Shown here in pieces: positions 35,411-46,904 of a stretch of 64,000 nucleotides of DNA (its first letter is position 1; the number at the start of each line of letters is the position of its first letter). The translations under genes were made by a program, and so were the position numbers. The DNA is from Malus domestica. Its lineage: Eukaryota; Streptophyta; Magnoliopsida; Rosales; Rosaceae. Where the stretch lies: NCBI RefSeq assembly GCF_042453785.1, contig NC_091672.1, positions 6,094,501-6,158,500 on the forward strand, given 5' to 3'. The notes beneath the pieces are model-generated. The model worked only from the letters and a program-made list of their open reading frames with translations. It was not told the origin of the DNA and did not search any database.

Positions 35411-37504
35411 CGTGTGTGAAGTTGTTCACTTTTTCAAATTTTACTTTGAGCCTCCGATATCTCAAAACCGACACTGCTAATAGACGTGATATTCACTTCT
35501 ATATTAGATCCTACGTCTAAATTAGAGATGCAGTACCCAAGTCATTATTTGAAAGTTCACCATACCATAAAGCTTCAACAACAAATAAACGGGTACGTGC
35601 CCCATGCCCAATGAACATGTGGATGATCCATCGTTTCTACAACTATATAAGTAGAAATAATGCATGCAACCTAAAAAAGCTTGCTTACTATATATGCTAT
35701 GCGGTGTTCAACTTTTGTGCTCAGATATTCACATGGGCTGGCTGAAATCATGACCTTTCCGGGTAAGTAATTCAAATTCCTTCTTCTGTACGTTTGTTAT
35801 TTAAATTATTGCATGTCATTTCCCAGCTAGATAGCAGCAGAGAGACCCATGCATTCCTGCATGCTTGTTTCGATTGCATCTCACGGCTAAAGTTGCTTCA
35901 TATATCGTAACAGTGTGATGTTTATATAGAACCCTAATTACATCTCATATGTCCAATAAAATTGTTTTTCTTCTATTTGTGACATCGGTTGGGATCTTCA
36001 ATTTGTGGACAGCCAATTTCTTTTCTTATAAACTTTAAAATTCACTTCAAATTTTTGTTTTCCTCGTAATTACTTATGAGAATTAGTTTTGAGTTGTTCA
36101 TGAAATCTATAGATTGTCTTTTGGGGTTGGGACCTTCTTTTTCAACTCATTACGTTCTAGGTTCAAACTCTTCTCTCTCATTTTAAAATAGAGCAGTTCC
36201 GACTCTAATAAAAAAAAAATTACATATATAGAATGCCTTTTTTTTTTCTAACTTTTTGTAAAATTTTATTTTACAAACTATTGATTATTAATCTCAATTA
36301 TCAAAATTATGAATTCTCCATAAAAGCCTAGTGATGTTGCTTGTCCATAAATTTTACAATTACTTCTCTTTCTTAATAATTTTCCTCACTTTTTTAAACT
36401 GCAATAACTTGGTACTAGATGCATAGACGTTGCTAGTCGCTGTGGTTGAACAAATATTCATATCTTTACACCAATATGTCGACATAATTACTTGACAATG
36501 CCGCAATGTCGAGGATATCATTAGTTAGTTTTTTTAGTTGTAATTATGTTAAGATCTAATGATCTCATCAACACTAAAATGATTGCAAACTCTTCTCTTT
36601 GTGTTTTCTTGTTTTTTCTCTTCTGTTTTTACAATCGGGGTGTATATATATATTACAATGCTAAAACAGAATGTGTTGAGGTAATTAATAGTTTGAATGA
36701 CATTGAACTTGAACTCTAACACTTACTCCATTTAAAATTTAATTACGAAGTGAACAAGATAAAAGAAACTAAATAAAATATTATCATCACTATTGGAAGT
36801 ATTCTTCTCTAGCTAGTTATCGTCACGTTTGGGAGAAAAATGTATAAGAGATCATCATGTTTCGACCAAAATTAAAAAAAAAGAAGATCATCATGTCTCT
36901 CTAAATTTGAGCAAAATCAAATGGCACAGCTTGTCTTTTTCTTTGATCATTAAAGTTTGATTGGTTCGGGAGGTCAGTCGGTGAAGATGAAGTTGTTGAG
37001 TGATTTGGACTTGGACAAAAGTCAAACTGTCTAAATTGTTCGGTTTTGGTTTTGAGCTTTAAGTTGTGGTCAACAATAAATCGAATTGGGCGGTTGGACA
37101 AGAAAATAATATCGAATTGGACCGACGGGGGTTGTATTTATTTTGTATTATTTTTATTTTACACGTGTAAATAATTAAATGAGGATGAAAATTTGAAGTT
37201 TGGTGGAAGTATGAAGTTACTGATATTCAGGTTGCAACTATATTAATTAGTTCAATGAATTTTGAAATTTGCCGATATGTTTGATTTTGAGATGGTTTAA
37301 TGTGTTAGAAAATGAAAAATATGCAACAAGTTATGATTGCATTTTCTTGTTAATTGGATAAACAAATTTTAGAAGAAATTTGGAACTGGTTTCCTCATTG
37401 ATTTTTGTTGAAACTGAGTCGAACCAAATTGATCGGTTGTAAATTGATTTCGTGGTAGTTTGTTGTAAAACTGATCCAGTCTAAATGTGCCCGTTCCTGT
37501 TTTC
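35411..37504. other. AT-rich intergenic sequence
   Basis: No gene is supported. A possible small tRNA-derived retroposon lies at about 36110-36220, with a B-box-like AGGTTCAAACTC and an A-run tail, but this is weak. Confidence 0.45.
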
Positions 37505-37849
37505 TTAGAGCTACAAAAGTGGTCATTATTTTTTTTACATCAAGGTACCTTGAGATTTCTCTCTCTCTCTCTCTTCTCAACAGTGTAGTTCATGAACTAA
37601 TTATATAATGTGTCGGTGTTCTTATATTTATATATATATATATATATATGTGTGTGTCTCTCTCTCTCTCTCTCAGTACTGAAGTAGAAAGCGAAATTCT
37701 GATTCTCGACATTAGAGCTACAAAAGTGGTCATTATTTTTTTTACATCAAGGTACCTTGAGATTTCTCTCTCTCTCTCTTCTCAACAGTGTAGTTCATGA
37801 ACTAATTATATAATGTGTCGGTGTTCTTATATTTATATATATATATATG

Positions 37850-37880
<31 letters not shown>

Positions 37881-37916
37881 GTACTGAAGTAGAAAGCGAA
37901 ATTCTGATTCTCGACA
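37505..37916 (+). repeat. Recent 207-bp tandem duplication with internal microsatellites
   Basis: Copy 1 (37505-37711) and copy 2 (37712-37916) both start TTAGAGCTACAAAAGTGG and end AAATTCTGATTCTCGACA. They are nearly identical except for lengths of the CT, AT and GT tracts in each. Confidence 0.95.
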
Positions 37917-38504
37917 CCCACATATATTCCTGATGTTCGTAGTGGAACTCTTTTTTCAGTTCCATCCTGGACACCACATATATTGTCTTCAACCAGCTGG
38001 AGATCTCACTTGGCACTGCAGATAGTCAATTGTGAATATATATGTCCCCAATTCCCAACTTTATCTTGTTTTACTTGCCTTTTTTTATTGTAAAATTGTC
38101 AAGGCATTAGATTTCTTTTAAACGTATTAAAATATATAAACATAACATAAAAACCCATTTACACAGATTGTGTAAACCTTTTTTATCCCCCAAACAACGA
38201 TTTTGTAGATTTATAAATAACTTATCAAAATGTTTAGGATTTGTCAATATCGTGTTACAGTCGTGTGATCCAAATAAAAATGTGAATTAAGATTGAAGTT
38301 GTGATGTCTGAACTCTATTGTTATTAAATTCGCGTATTATACATGTACCTACGTATTTAAAAAAAAAACATTTTTGTACATGTCTTAATGATTCGTTAAA
38401 TTGCATGGTTTTTAAAGCTCCAATGTTTGATACATGTATAATCACAATTTTCATGTTTAATAACGTTATTAAGACATATTTTTCAATAATACACATAAAG
38501 TTCA
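37917..38504. other. Intergenic sequence
   Basis: Nothing recognisable apart from AT-rich spacer up to the long solo LTR. Confidence 0.5.
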
Positions 38505-38920
38505 TGACACACCCCGACCTGAATCAAAGCATGCTGGCCGTCACGTGAGGGTGACGTAACCATGTGTTGGAAGCAATAATAATAATAGAGAATACGAATA
38601 ATTAAAAACCAATTCATAAGAGTATTAGCTAAAATGAGTGCTAGGGAATGTGTGAATACACAATCAGAGCATGAGTGGCCTGATTTCAGTTCAGAAAACA
38701 AGTACTAATTAAACGACACCCAAAGATACCCTACAATTGTGATAGTTTGTCAGAACCTCCAGTCAATCCTCGTGAGCCACCAATGAACAAGCTTACCTAA
38801 AACCTGGAGGGGCGCAAAACAGAAAGTGTGAGTGGGCAAAAACAAAGCTTTTCAAAACCATTTTGTTTAACAAATGCTCTAACCTCTCGCCGTAAAACAT
38901 GAATAATTTTCCTAGAAATG

Positions 38921-38922
<2 letters not shown>

Positions 38923-38976
<54 letters not shown>
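38923..38976. repeat. (AT)n microsatellite, about 27 units
   Basis: An uninterrupted TATATA run inside the solo LTR. The overlapping open frame it creates (poly Ile-Tyr) is not a gene. Confidence 0.95.
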
Positions 38977-38978
<2 letters not shown>

Positions 38979-40750
38979 ATTCATGCTTCACATATCCATA
39001 TTCATAAGTATGACATGCCAAAATATAAAACAGAATAAATAACTCATGTGATAATAAATTCATGGAAAAATAACATATTAGTCGGAACCCCTGCAGAGGT
39101 TTATATGGCTGAATTCATAGCTCATTAGTCAATCTAGCCGGAGTCACTGCAAGTGACCTATACGGCCCTACACTGCACATGAGTCGAAACCACTGTAATG
39201 GTCTGTATGACAGGACTGGGTGTAATATAGTTATGCTGAATGCTACTCTCTCATGATAGCTGTGCGATAATTCGCTAGTCACCTACGAGTCGAAACCACC
39301 TATGATAGTCTGTACGACAAGACTGTGCACCTAAATTGGATCAAACGTGAGCATAGGGTGCGGGCTGTGACATCATAAACAAGCCTGTACCATATTTCTA
39401 GCTAAATCACAATCACCCAGGGTGCAGATTTGTGAGCTCTCAATCATGTCTCACACTATCAATATCTCATATAACAAAACAGAACTCACCTGGTACTTAC
39501 CTGAGAGTCCATAGCACCAATTCATATTATGCATCATATACTAATTCATATGCTGAATATAAATTCATATGCATGGCATTTCAAAGCATACTTTCATTTA
39601 AACACATTTTCTGGGAAATTATCAAGTATATAAATATATACTGAAAACCAAAAGCCCACTCATTGGTATGTCGAAGGGTCGTAGCCCCCGAGTCGCCCTT
39701 GACTGCGTTCGTCCTCGGGATAGGTTTCACCTATATGTGAAATAACTGAATAAACGTTATTTAAAGCACATAACCAATACTAGGTAATAACTTCTCATAC
39801 ATTGCTCAATTGGGATGTTTGAATATACCAACGTGATCTACACAACCTCACGAACATCCCCATATTTTTAGAAAATTTTTCCGACCACCCACGCGCCGAC
39901 CAAGGCACGGCCAGACGTGCCGCCCACGTGCGAGCACGTGCCAGGCACACTGACGGTAATCCTAACGGCGTTAGGGAATATTATGTTAATTAATAGCATA
40001 AACCGTTAAAACTAACTTGACGCCATTAGAATATTCCGTCAACTTTGACGAAATATATGCTCGTCTTTTTCCTTCGACTCCGGTGATCGTCGCTGTCGTC
40101 GAAAAACTGGGAATTTGAAAAAAAACTTGATATCTCAGTCATTACTCAACCAAATTACCTCAAATTTGTCCTAAAATGAAGCTTGTAATTAGACGAACAA
40201 AATCTTACCAATTACAAGGCTTGAAATCCACAAAATCTGGATGGAGAAGACTCGATAATCCGGCAAAAACTTACAACTCATCAAACTCGACTTTCCGACG
40301 TCCAAATTACTTGGTTTTTCTTCTCCGAGCTTCGTAAGGACGTTCTAAAGCTTCCTACAAGCTTGAAATCCTTTAAAAATCATGCATTTACGACTGCATG
40401 AACAATGCTCAAATCGAAGGGTGATGGTTTCTTGGGTTTTACAAGCTTTCAAATCCTAAAATTGGTACGAATGGACTCAGGAGCTTGTAAGGAACAAGAA
40501 CATTACCTTTTTAATGTCAATTCGCGACTGGTTGAAGGGTTTTGAGGTTGACCATATGGTTTGTACAGAAATAGAAGGACATCCGAGAGGGAAGAGATAG
40601 AGAGAGAAAAAAAAGTATGGGTGTTTGTGTGTGTGGTCCTAGTTGGTCATAACCAACAAAACTAAGTCCTAAGCAGTGTTCTAAAAAACGGTTGAGGCGG
40701 CGCCTGGGCGCTAGGCGGCGGTGTTCCGCCGCGATTAACTCAAAATCGTT

Positions 40751-41161
40751 TCATAAATTGGCAAGGTCTGTCCGGTTTGTGCAGGTGGATGAGAAACATG
40801 GGACGGGGGAGTAGGAGGTGGACTGGGTTGGATCGAATGTGTTGTTATAGTCCCGGGTTTTGTTGCAGTGAAGCCAGGAAAGCTCGCTTCTGGTCTTGAT
40901 GACCATCAAAACGTTCTGTGGTGGAGTTCCGACTGCGACGATGACTGTGAGGGTGACCTTGTGGTGGAAATGAAGCTTGTTTGGCGACTTTGGGAAGGAC
41001 CCAGATGGAATTTGTTGGGTTTTGAGGGGTATAATGAGTGGTGAAGTTTGGAGTTTGGATTCGGTGAAGTAAATGGGGAGAGTGGCTGAGAAGATTAAGA
41101 GAAAAGATTGGAACTTTAGAGATGGGTTTTGGATGGAGTTGCAGAATGTGCAGAGTTTCAT
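40751..41161 (-). pseudogene. Captured aspartic protease fragment (PCS1-like)
   Basis: The 136-codon minus-strand frame starts with a hydrophobic leader (FQSFLLIFSATLPIYF). It continues PLKTQQIPSGSFPKSPNKLH and FHHKVTLTVIVAVGTPPQNV then LMVIKTRSELSWLHCNKT and STSYSPVPCFSSTCTNRT. This is the N-terminal lobe start of a pepsin-type (A1) plant aspartic protease like Arabidopsis PCS1. In the family the active-site block is D-T-G-S-ELSW; here it is K-T-R-S, so both the catalytic Asp and the Gly are lost. The rest of the protease, including the second active-site Asp, is absent. It is a non-functional fragment carried by the surrounding TIR element. Confidence 0.82.
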
Positions 41162-41388
41162 GGTGGAATTAATAGAGTTAATGGGGCAGAACTGGAAGTT
41201 GTTAGGCGGCTAGAAGAGAGAGAGACAGAGCGAGCGCCTTGGAAGCAGAAAGAAGCTTGGAGGAGAAGTGAGAGAGGCTGCTGTGGAAATTTACAGAGCA
41301 ACAGAAGAAGAGGAAATGGAAAAACAGAGTAATCGGAGAAGGAGAAGAAGAGAAAAAGTAAAAAAATTTAAAACATTAATGGGGCTTT

Positions 41389-41487
41389 CCTCTTTCCAAG
41401 GCAGAAGAGGAAAAGAAAACCCAAAAATAAAAATGTGTGTCCGACCTTCCTCTTTCCAAGGCAGAAGAGGAAAAGAAAACCCAAAAA
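41389..41487. repeat. 58-bp tandem repeat, two units
   Basis: CCTCTTTCCAAGGCAGAAGA followed by GGAAAAGAAAACCCAAAAA occurs at 41389 and again at about 41448. Confidence 0.85.
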
Positions 41488-42057
41488 AAATATTGTGAGA
41501 CCGCTTTCCAAGGCGTAACTAGCTCCACCTTTTGGAATCCTACCTGATGTGAGAAAGTAGGGGTGGAGGGGAGGTGTCAAACCTCTCACACGTGGATTTT
41601 ATGAACAACCATTTGATTTTTAAATGTTTATGAACTACCTAACCCACTAGGTGGGGTTTTTAATATTTATTATTTAAAAATTAAATACTAATTATTTAAA
41701 AACTAAATATTCTTTTTATATTTTATCATTATTTTATTATCTTATCTATGAATTTCATACAAATATAATTTTTTTATGTATCAATATGCACTTATTTACA
41801 AGATATACAAGAAATTTACCTAAATCCGCCTAGGCCGCCTAGGCGCCCACCTAGATCCCGTCTAGCCGCCTAGGCGCTAGGCGCTGGCTCGCTGCCCGAC
41901 TAGCGCCTAGCGTTTTTTAGAACCTTGGTCTTAAGTATTCAAAAACTTAGGAAAATTTTAGAATAAACCTCAACCAACATATCACACACCATAGGTTCAA
42001 CGGTATAATTGTAATTTCATGCCGTTGAAAAATAATATTCCGGGAAGGGTTGTGACA

Positions 42058-43464
42058 ATTCACATATTGTATACATATTTTTTTTGGAGAAATTGGGTTT
42101 TCATCATTCCTTTTGCTATTCCATTGATTAAAATCTTATTCATTTTCAATTTTTTATCAGAGTCATTGGGTATTAATAACATCATTAATTATTTCAATAA
42201 TAAAATATTTTTTTATTTCTAAATATATTCATTTAATGTTAAAAATGTTACAATTAGTATATTTATATTTATGACTAAATTTATTATCATATATTTTTAG
42301 TTTTAGTTTGTACCCATTTTTAATTTGTAATTCTTTTTTAATTTGTACCAATTTTCTTTTCAGTTTTAATTTGTACCATATATTAATTTCTTTTTGTGCT
42401 CATATTTTTTAAAGTTTATTTGTATTTGTACCCATATATATTTTTATTTGTACTTTTTAGTTTGCACCCACTTTTAATTTGCAACATTTTTTTTTTAAAT
42501 CTGTAGTATTTTCTTTTTAGTTTTATTTTGTACCCATGTATTAATTTCTTTTAGCGCCTATATTTTTAAAAAATTCATTTGTATTCATAATTTTTTAATC
42601 TTTTATATGTACCCTAATTTATTTACTATGTACCCATTCTTCTTTATTAATGTACCACTTTGTTATATGTGAAATGTACCAATTTTTTTGTAAATTATAC
42701 AAATAATTTTAACACTATGGATACATTCTTTTGCCATTTATTATTTCTTATTTTTACATAGTTTTATCCATTTATTCAATCAAAATGTTTGAATTTTTTT
42801 ATTGTAACCGTTTCTAATAGTATTATAATGAGGAATTTTAAATTTATAGGATTATAAATCTCATAAAATATCAAACAATTAATGTCAAAAATATAAAAAT
42901 ATTAATATTAATTGTAATATAATGAGGTGTACAAAGTCAAGGGACTTTGATCAAACTTTGAATACCATTAAGGTTTTAGTCAAAGAATGTTAAGGATTAG
43001 GGATCACATCCAAAGTATCCCTATTTTTTTAAACATATTTGGAAAAACAAAAATTAATAACTATTTAAATAAACAAATATTAATGTTAAAAAAGGGTCAA
43101 GTTTTTCAAAGTATCATCTAAACTACATATTATTAAAACTCTATTTGTTAACCAAAACTCTATCAAATTACTATTCTAACCCTCTCGCAAGAATTGAACA
43201 AAAATAAAAAAACATGGACAATTTAATAATTATGCCTAACACAAATTTTACTGTTTTTATACTAACATCACATCCATGCAAATATAACATATACTATTTA
43301 AAAATAAAAAAAATAAATAAATAAACCACACTTTTCTCCTCCTCTTCCTCTCTCTACATTCCTCACATTCTCCTACCTTTTTCTCTTCCCTTTTTATTAT
43401 TTGTCCCTTTTTTTTTGAGTTGTCATCTGTGCTCATTAATAATAAGTTGTAGTAAAATAAAAAC
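42058..43464. other. Very AT-rich spacer with a degenerate TTTGTACCC-rich repeat
   Basis: At about 42296-42600 the motif TTAGTTTTAATTTGTACCCAT and its neighbours recur with a period near 160 bp in two imperfect copies. The second starts around 42450. TGTACC keeps recurring singly to about 42700. No gene is supported. Confidence 0.6.
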
Positions 43465-43893
43465 TGACACACCCCGCCCCGAAGGAGGGTGTGCTGGTTA
43501 CGTCACGTGCAGATTCACCTTCGGGTGTTGTAATTTAGTAATGGTCCTACTTGACTGCACCTAGTACTTATGTTCTGATTATGTGTGTTTCACACTTAAA
43601 CTCACTCTAGCATGTTAGTTGGATATTATTGCTAGTAGTTGGTTTTTATTCCTTCGTATTTCTTTTACCTTTTTGCTTCCGCGTCGCACTTTTGGTTACG
43701 TCATGCCCACGTGACGGCCAGCACGCCTTGATTCTAGGATCGGGGTGTGTCAGTTTGGTATCATGGAATTCCAGTGAATATTATTTCTGATCAAGATCCA
43801 AGATTTACTTCTAAGTTTTGGATAGCTTTTCAGGAAGCACCCTGACCGGAGTCGAGACATGTTGGTCCTCACGACTCCGGTCGGGGTGTGTCA
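43465..43893 (+). mobile_element. 429-bp LTR-derived composite with inverted ends
   Basis: Starts TGACACACCCCG and ends with its exact inverse CGGGGTGTGTCA. The flanks AAAAC (43460-43464) and AAAAG (43894-43898) match in 4 of 5 bases. Inside, an LTR-like end GATCGGGGTGTGTCA (to about 43752) is followed by GTTTGGTATCATGG, resembling the initiator tRNA-Met primer site. It is related by its end sequence to both long solo LTRs. Confidence 0.65.
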
Positions 43894-44025
43894 AAAAGCA
43901 AATTTAATTGCACACTTGGAGCGTATGTGCCGATTGCTAGTCTTAAATAAGTTAATGAACAATATTTTTTCATGTACAATTCCTTTCATACTTTACTAAC
44001 TATGCTTAACTCACGTTTCAACTCA
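43894..44025. other. Short spacer
   Basis: Nothing recognisable. Confidence 0.4.
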
Positions 44026-44034
44026 TTAATTAAT

Positions 44035-44188
44035 AGGAAAACTAATGAAAATTGTTTGAAAATTTTGAGTTTTAATGATAAGGACAAAATAAAGGGTAAA
44101 GTGAATAGTACCAGGATTGACTTTTTAGTGTAAAAATGTGGTTTTTCGTTAAAGTGAACAGTACCGAGTGCTTTTCGTTAAAGTTCCC
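44035..44188 (-). mobile_element. MITE, ACTTTAACGAAAA family, copy 4, exact 9-bp TSD
   Basis: Read in reverse it begins GGGAACTTTAACGAAAAGC and ends TTTTCATTAGTTTTCCT. It is flanked by TTAATTAAT at 44026-44034 and 44189-44197, exact. The best-preserved copy of the family in the window. Confidence 0.88.
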
Positions 44189-44197
44189 TTAATTAAT

Positions 44198-45607
44198 ATC
44201 TCGACGACATATCCTAAAAAATATTTTATTTTTCTAAATTGTGCACTCAAATGCTTATTTATAATTCCCAACTTGGTTCATGGCTCTTTTTATGAGCAAA
44301 CCAAATTGAACTTATATTTTGATATTAGATACTAGCATCCAAGGCTCAACAATATTCTGCATGTCCACAGGGTCCCATGGCATCTATATCTGTAGAAGAC
44401 CAAAAGTATTCCATTAGACTGTGTACCCGAATATGTTGAACCTTGAACGTCCCTCTTTTCAAACCAAATGGAGAAAATAAGGCTTCGCAAGACTGAATTC
44501 AAAGCGCGATATATAGTTTGTCTGAAAGGCAGTACTTAATTATATATTGCACGGCGAGTCCTACAAAATAAATAAAAATATAGACCCATATATGGCTACT
44601 AAATTTATTTAGTATTACTAATGCACATGTAGCAATATAAGTAAATACGAGTTTATACGTACTTTAGGACTTGCTACATACTTATAAGTATGCATGTCAT
44701 TGCATTAATATCATGTTTTCTTTTCACCATGTTTAATTTTATATTTTAGGACGTGCTACATGCGTATAAGCAGCTTGTATTAAAAATTTGATTTACCTAA
44801 CATCACTCTTATACTTTTGCTCTTTCTCTATTTCTCCAAGTTTTTTAATAGCTATTTTAGACGTAAATGGGCAATGAAAATTATCTCTCAATTTGGAGGA
44901 TATTTTTTTCTAATAAAGTAAATGCTAAAAAGAGTTTTTTTATTATTTTTTGTTATGAAAAGATGGTATTGTGGAACAAATAGTGGTTGTCCATAGTGGC
45001 ATCTTCTATTATATTTAAGAATCCTCAAGCTAAAAAGACTTCAGAATAAAAAATAACGGCAATTTGGTCAATATAATAGTCGGACTGTGATTTTTTCCTT
45101 TCCTCTTTCCATCTCCTTCCATAATTTTATTTCACATTCTTTATTTTGTTTTTCTCTTTCTATGAAAAATTAATATAAGATGTTAACGTGTGTTAATCGT
45201 GACCATTCAAATAGGAGGATAAAAAAGAAGAGGGAAAAAAAGATGGGAGGGAATCCTATTCCATAATAGTCACCTCATTGGATTTGCAGCTGGGTCAAGT
45301 ACGACAAGAGGAGAACTTCAATCATGGCAAGTTGGAATTCCAAAAGAACTTCAATCATGGCAACGTGAATTCAATTATTTCATAATCCGCTGTGTTTTAA
45401 GTTGTTTTTGGTAGTGTGGGGTTGGCAAGCAATGATGCTTAGTTTTTTGTGATGTGGATTTTCTAGTTGTTACTCCAGCTTTTACAAGTGTCATATGAAT
45501 TGTATTGTTCAATTGTTATCGTCACTGTTAATCAACACATCAATTGTCAACTAGCATGCTCATATATAACCTCATTAGAGATGTTGTCAATAAGTCAATT
45601 GCAATCA
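44198..45607. other. AT-rich intergenic sequence
   Basis: No gene is supported. A near-duplicate GAACTTCAATCATGGCAA occurs at about 45313 and 45346. Confidence 0.5.
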
Positions 45608-45612
45608 CATGT

Positions 45613-46254
45613 TGTCACATCCCGACTCGGAGCGGATCACTTTCCGGGCCCACTCCACTACCGTAGCACGATATTGTCCGTTTTAGGCCCTGACCACGCC
45701 CTCACGGTTTTGTTTCTGGAAACTCACGAGCAACTTCCCAGTAGGTCACCCATCCTGGGAGTGCTCAAGCCTTCTTCTCGCTTAACTTCAGAGTTCCTAT
45801 GGAACCCGAAACCAGTGAGCTCCCAAAAGGCCTCGTGCTAAGTAAGGATGAGAATATACATTTAAGGATCACTCCCCTGGGCAATGTGGGATGCCACAAT
45901 CCACCCCCCTTAGGGGCCCGACGTCCTCGTCGGCACACCACGGCCAGGGTTAGGCTCTGATACCAAATTGTCACATTCCGATCCGGGGCGGATCACTTCC
46001 CGGACCCGCTCCACTACCGTAGCACGATATTGTCCGCTTTGGGCCCAGACCACGCCCTCACGGTTTTGTTTATGGGAACTCACGAGCAACTTCCCAGTGG
46101 GTCACCCATCTTGGGAGTGCTCAAGCCTCATTCTCGCTTAACTTCGGAGTTCCTATGGAACCCGAAGCCAGTGAGCTCCCAAAAGACCTTGTGCTAGGTA
46201 AAGATTGGAATATACATTTAAGGATTACTCCCCTGGACAATGTGGGATGCCACA
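45613..46254 (-). mobile_element. Cassandra TRIM retrotransposon 2, intact ends, exact TSD
   Basis: Two 286-bp LTRs (45613-45898 and 45969-46254) flank a 70-bp interior that, on the minus strand, starts with a TTTGGTATCAGAGCC primer site and ends in a purine-rich tract next to GGGGGGTGGAT. The target duplication CATGT is exact (45608-45612, 46255-46259). The 5S-derived segments are at about 45733-45802 and 46089-46158. Same orientation as Cassandra 1 but clearly a different lineage copy (LTRs 8 bp shorter, with ACTCCCAGGATGGGTGACC-type differences). Confidence 0.95.
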
Positions 46255-46259
46255 CATGT

Positions 46260-46769
46260 GATCTAATTAAAATGTGAGTTAATTCTTTATTTATGCACAT
46301 AAAACTACATGCAAACAAACTAATTTACAAGTCAGTTATATTGTTCCTCTCAAAATCATATTTCGGAAGAAATTCCAAATCTGAAGCATCACTCTCATCA
46401 AAGATTAAAGAACAAAAAGAAAATCTGTACACATCCCTGCTCTTATTCGCGCGTGTGTGTAGGAGTAGTTCTTCTGTGGTCCAAATAATTCCATTGTTTT
46501 TATAAACATTGTGAATAACCGCTTTGGGAAAAGGCAGGAAAAAGCAAAGTGTTCATGCAAATTATTTTGCGTCGCATGCCGATCCAGCATAGCCTGCAAC
46601 AAGATTATGTATAATATATGATTCTTCATAGTAATATTATGGCATATAATATAGGAAAATATATAAGAAAAACCAGCACCGACGTAACGGACACAAATCT
46701 TTGGGGCCGGAGTTGACGGGTCTTGTTGATAAGGGAGATGGATTGTCTGCCTCTCCTTTCCATACATTT
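46260..46769. other. Intergenic sequence
   Basis: No gene is supported; the open frames on both strands lack domains. Confidence 0.45.
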
Positions 46770-46904
46770 CTTATACCTTCCTGTTTTGTACGGTCAAGGT
46801 TAAGTCACGTCAACATTTTATATTAATTTTTTATAAAAATAATAAGACAAAAAGCAAATGTTAACGTGACTTAACCATGACCGTACAAAACAAGAGGGTA
46901 TGAG
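46770..46904. mobile_element. 135-bp foldback MITE
   Basis: Arms of about 50 bp face each other. The left arm contains CTGTTTTGTACGGTCAAGG and TTAAGTCACGTCAACATTT. The right arm has the reverse complement with a few changes. The loop is about 30 bp and AT-rich. I could not fix the target duplication, since weak similarity extends another 30 bp on each side. Confidence 0.8.

Larger units (their letters stand above)
40674..41927 (-). mobile_element. hAT-like TIR element that captured a gene fragment
   Basis: The left end begins CAGTGTTCTAAAAAACGG, and the right end read inward begins CAAGGTTCTAAAAAACGC. Both continue into GGCGCCTAGGCGG-like GC-rich subterminal repeats. The flanks GTCCTAAG (40666-40673) and GTCTTAAG (41928-41935) are an 8-bp duplication with one change, as for hAT elements. 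No transposase. The interior holds the aspartic-protease fragment at 40751-41161 and a 58-bp tandem repeat at 41389-41487. It sits inside the solo LTR 38505-42057, so it is the younger insertion. Confidence 0.8.
38505..42057 (-). mobile_element. Long solo LTR (LARD-like), carrying a nested TIR element
   Basis: Read on the minus strand it begins TGTCACAACCCTTCCC and ends GGTCGGGGTGTGTCA, that is TG...CA. The flanks GTTCA (38500-38504) and ATTCA (42058-42062) match in 4 of 5 bases. No protein domains belong to it. Its 3' end is shared with the elements at 43465-43893 and 49413-52232 (a CACGTGACGGCCAGCA block near the end). In 43465-43893 this same end is directly followed by a TTTGGTATCA primer-site-like sequence, which supports an LTR identity. 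Without the nested 1.25-kb insertion it is about 2.3 kb. Confidence 0.7.

Noticed and set aside
36110..36220. Another SINE
   Set aside because: A B-box-like AGGTTCAAACTC and A run exist, but no A box and no target duplication; too weak to list.
38797..39063. Poly Ile-Tyr open frame
   Set aside because: Created by the (AT)n microsatellite.
41129..41498. Arg/Glu-rich frames in the TIR element
   Set aside because: Low-complexity frames opposite and beside the captured protease fragment, produced by purine-rich repeats.
34867..46158. True 5S rRNA genes
   Set aside because: 5S-like segments are partial, decayed and sit inside Cassandra LTRs with target duplications; not 5S genes.
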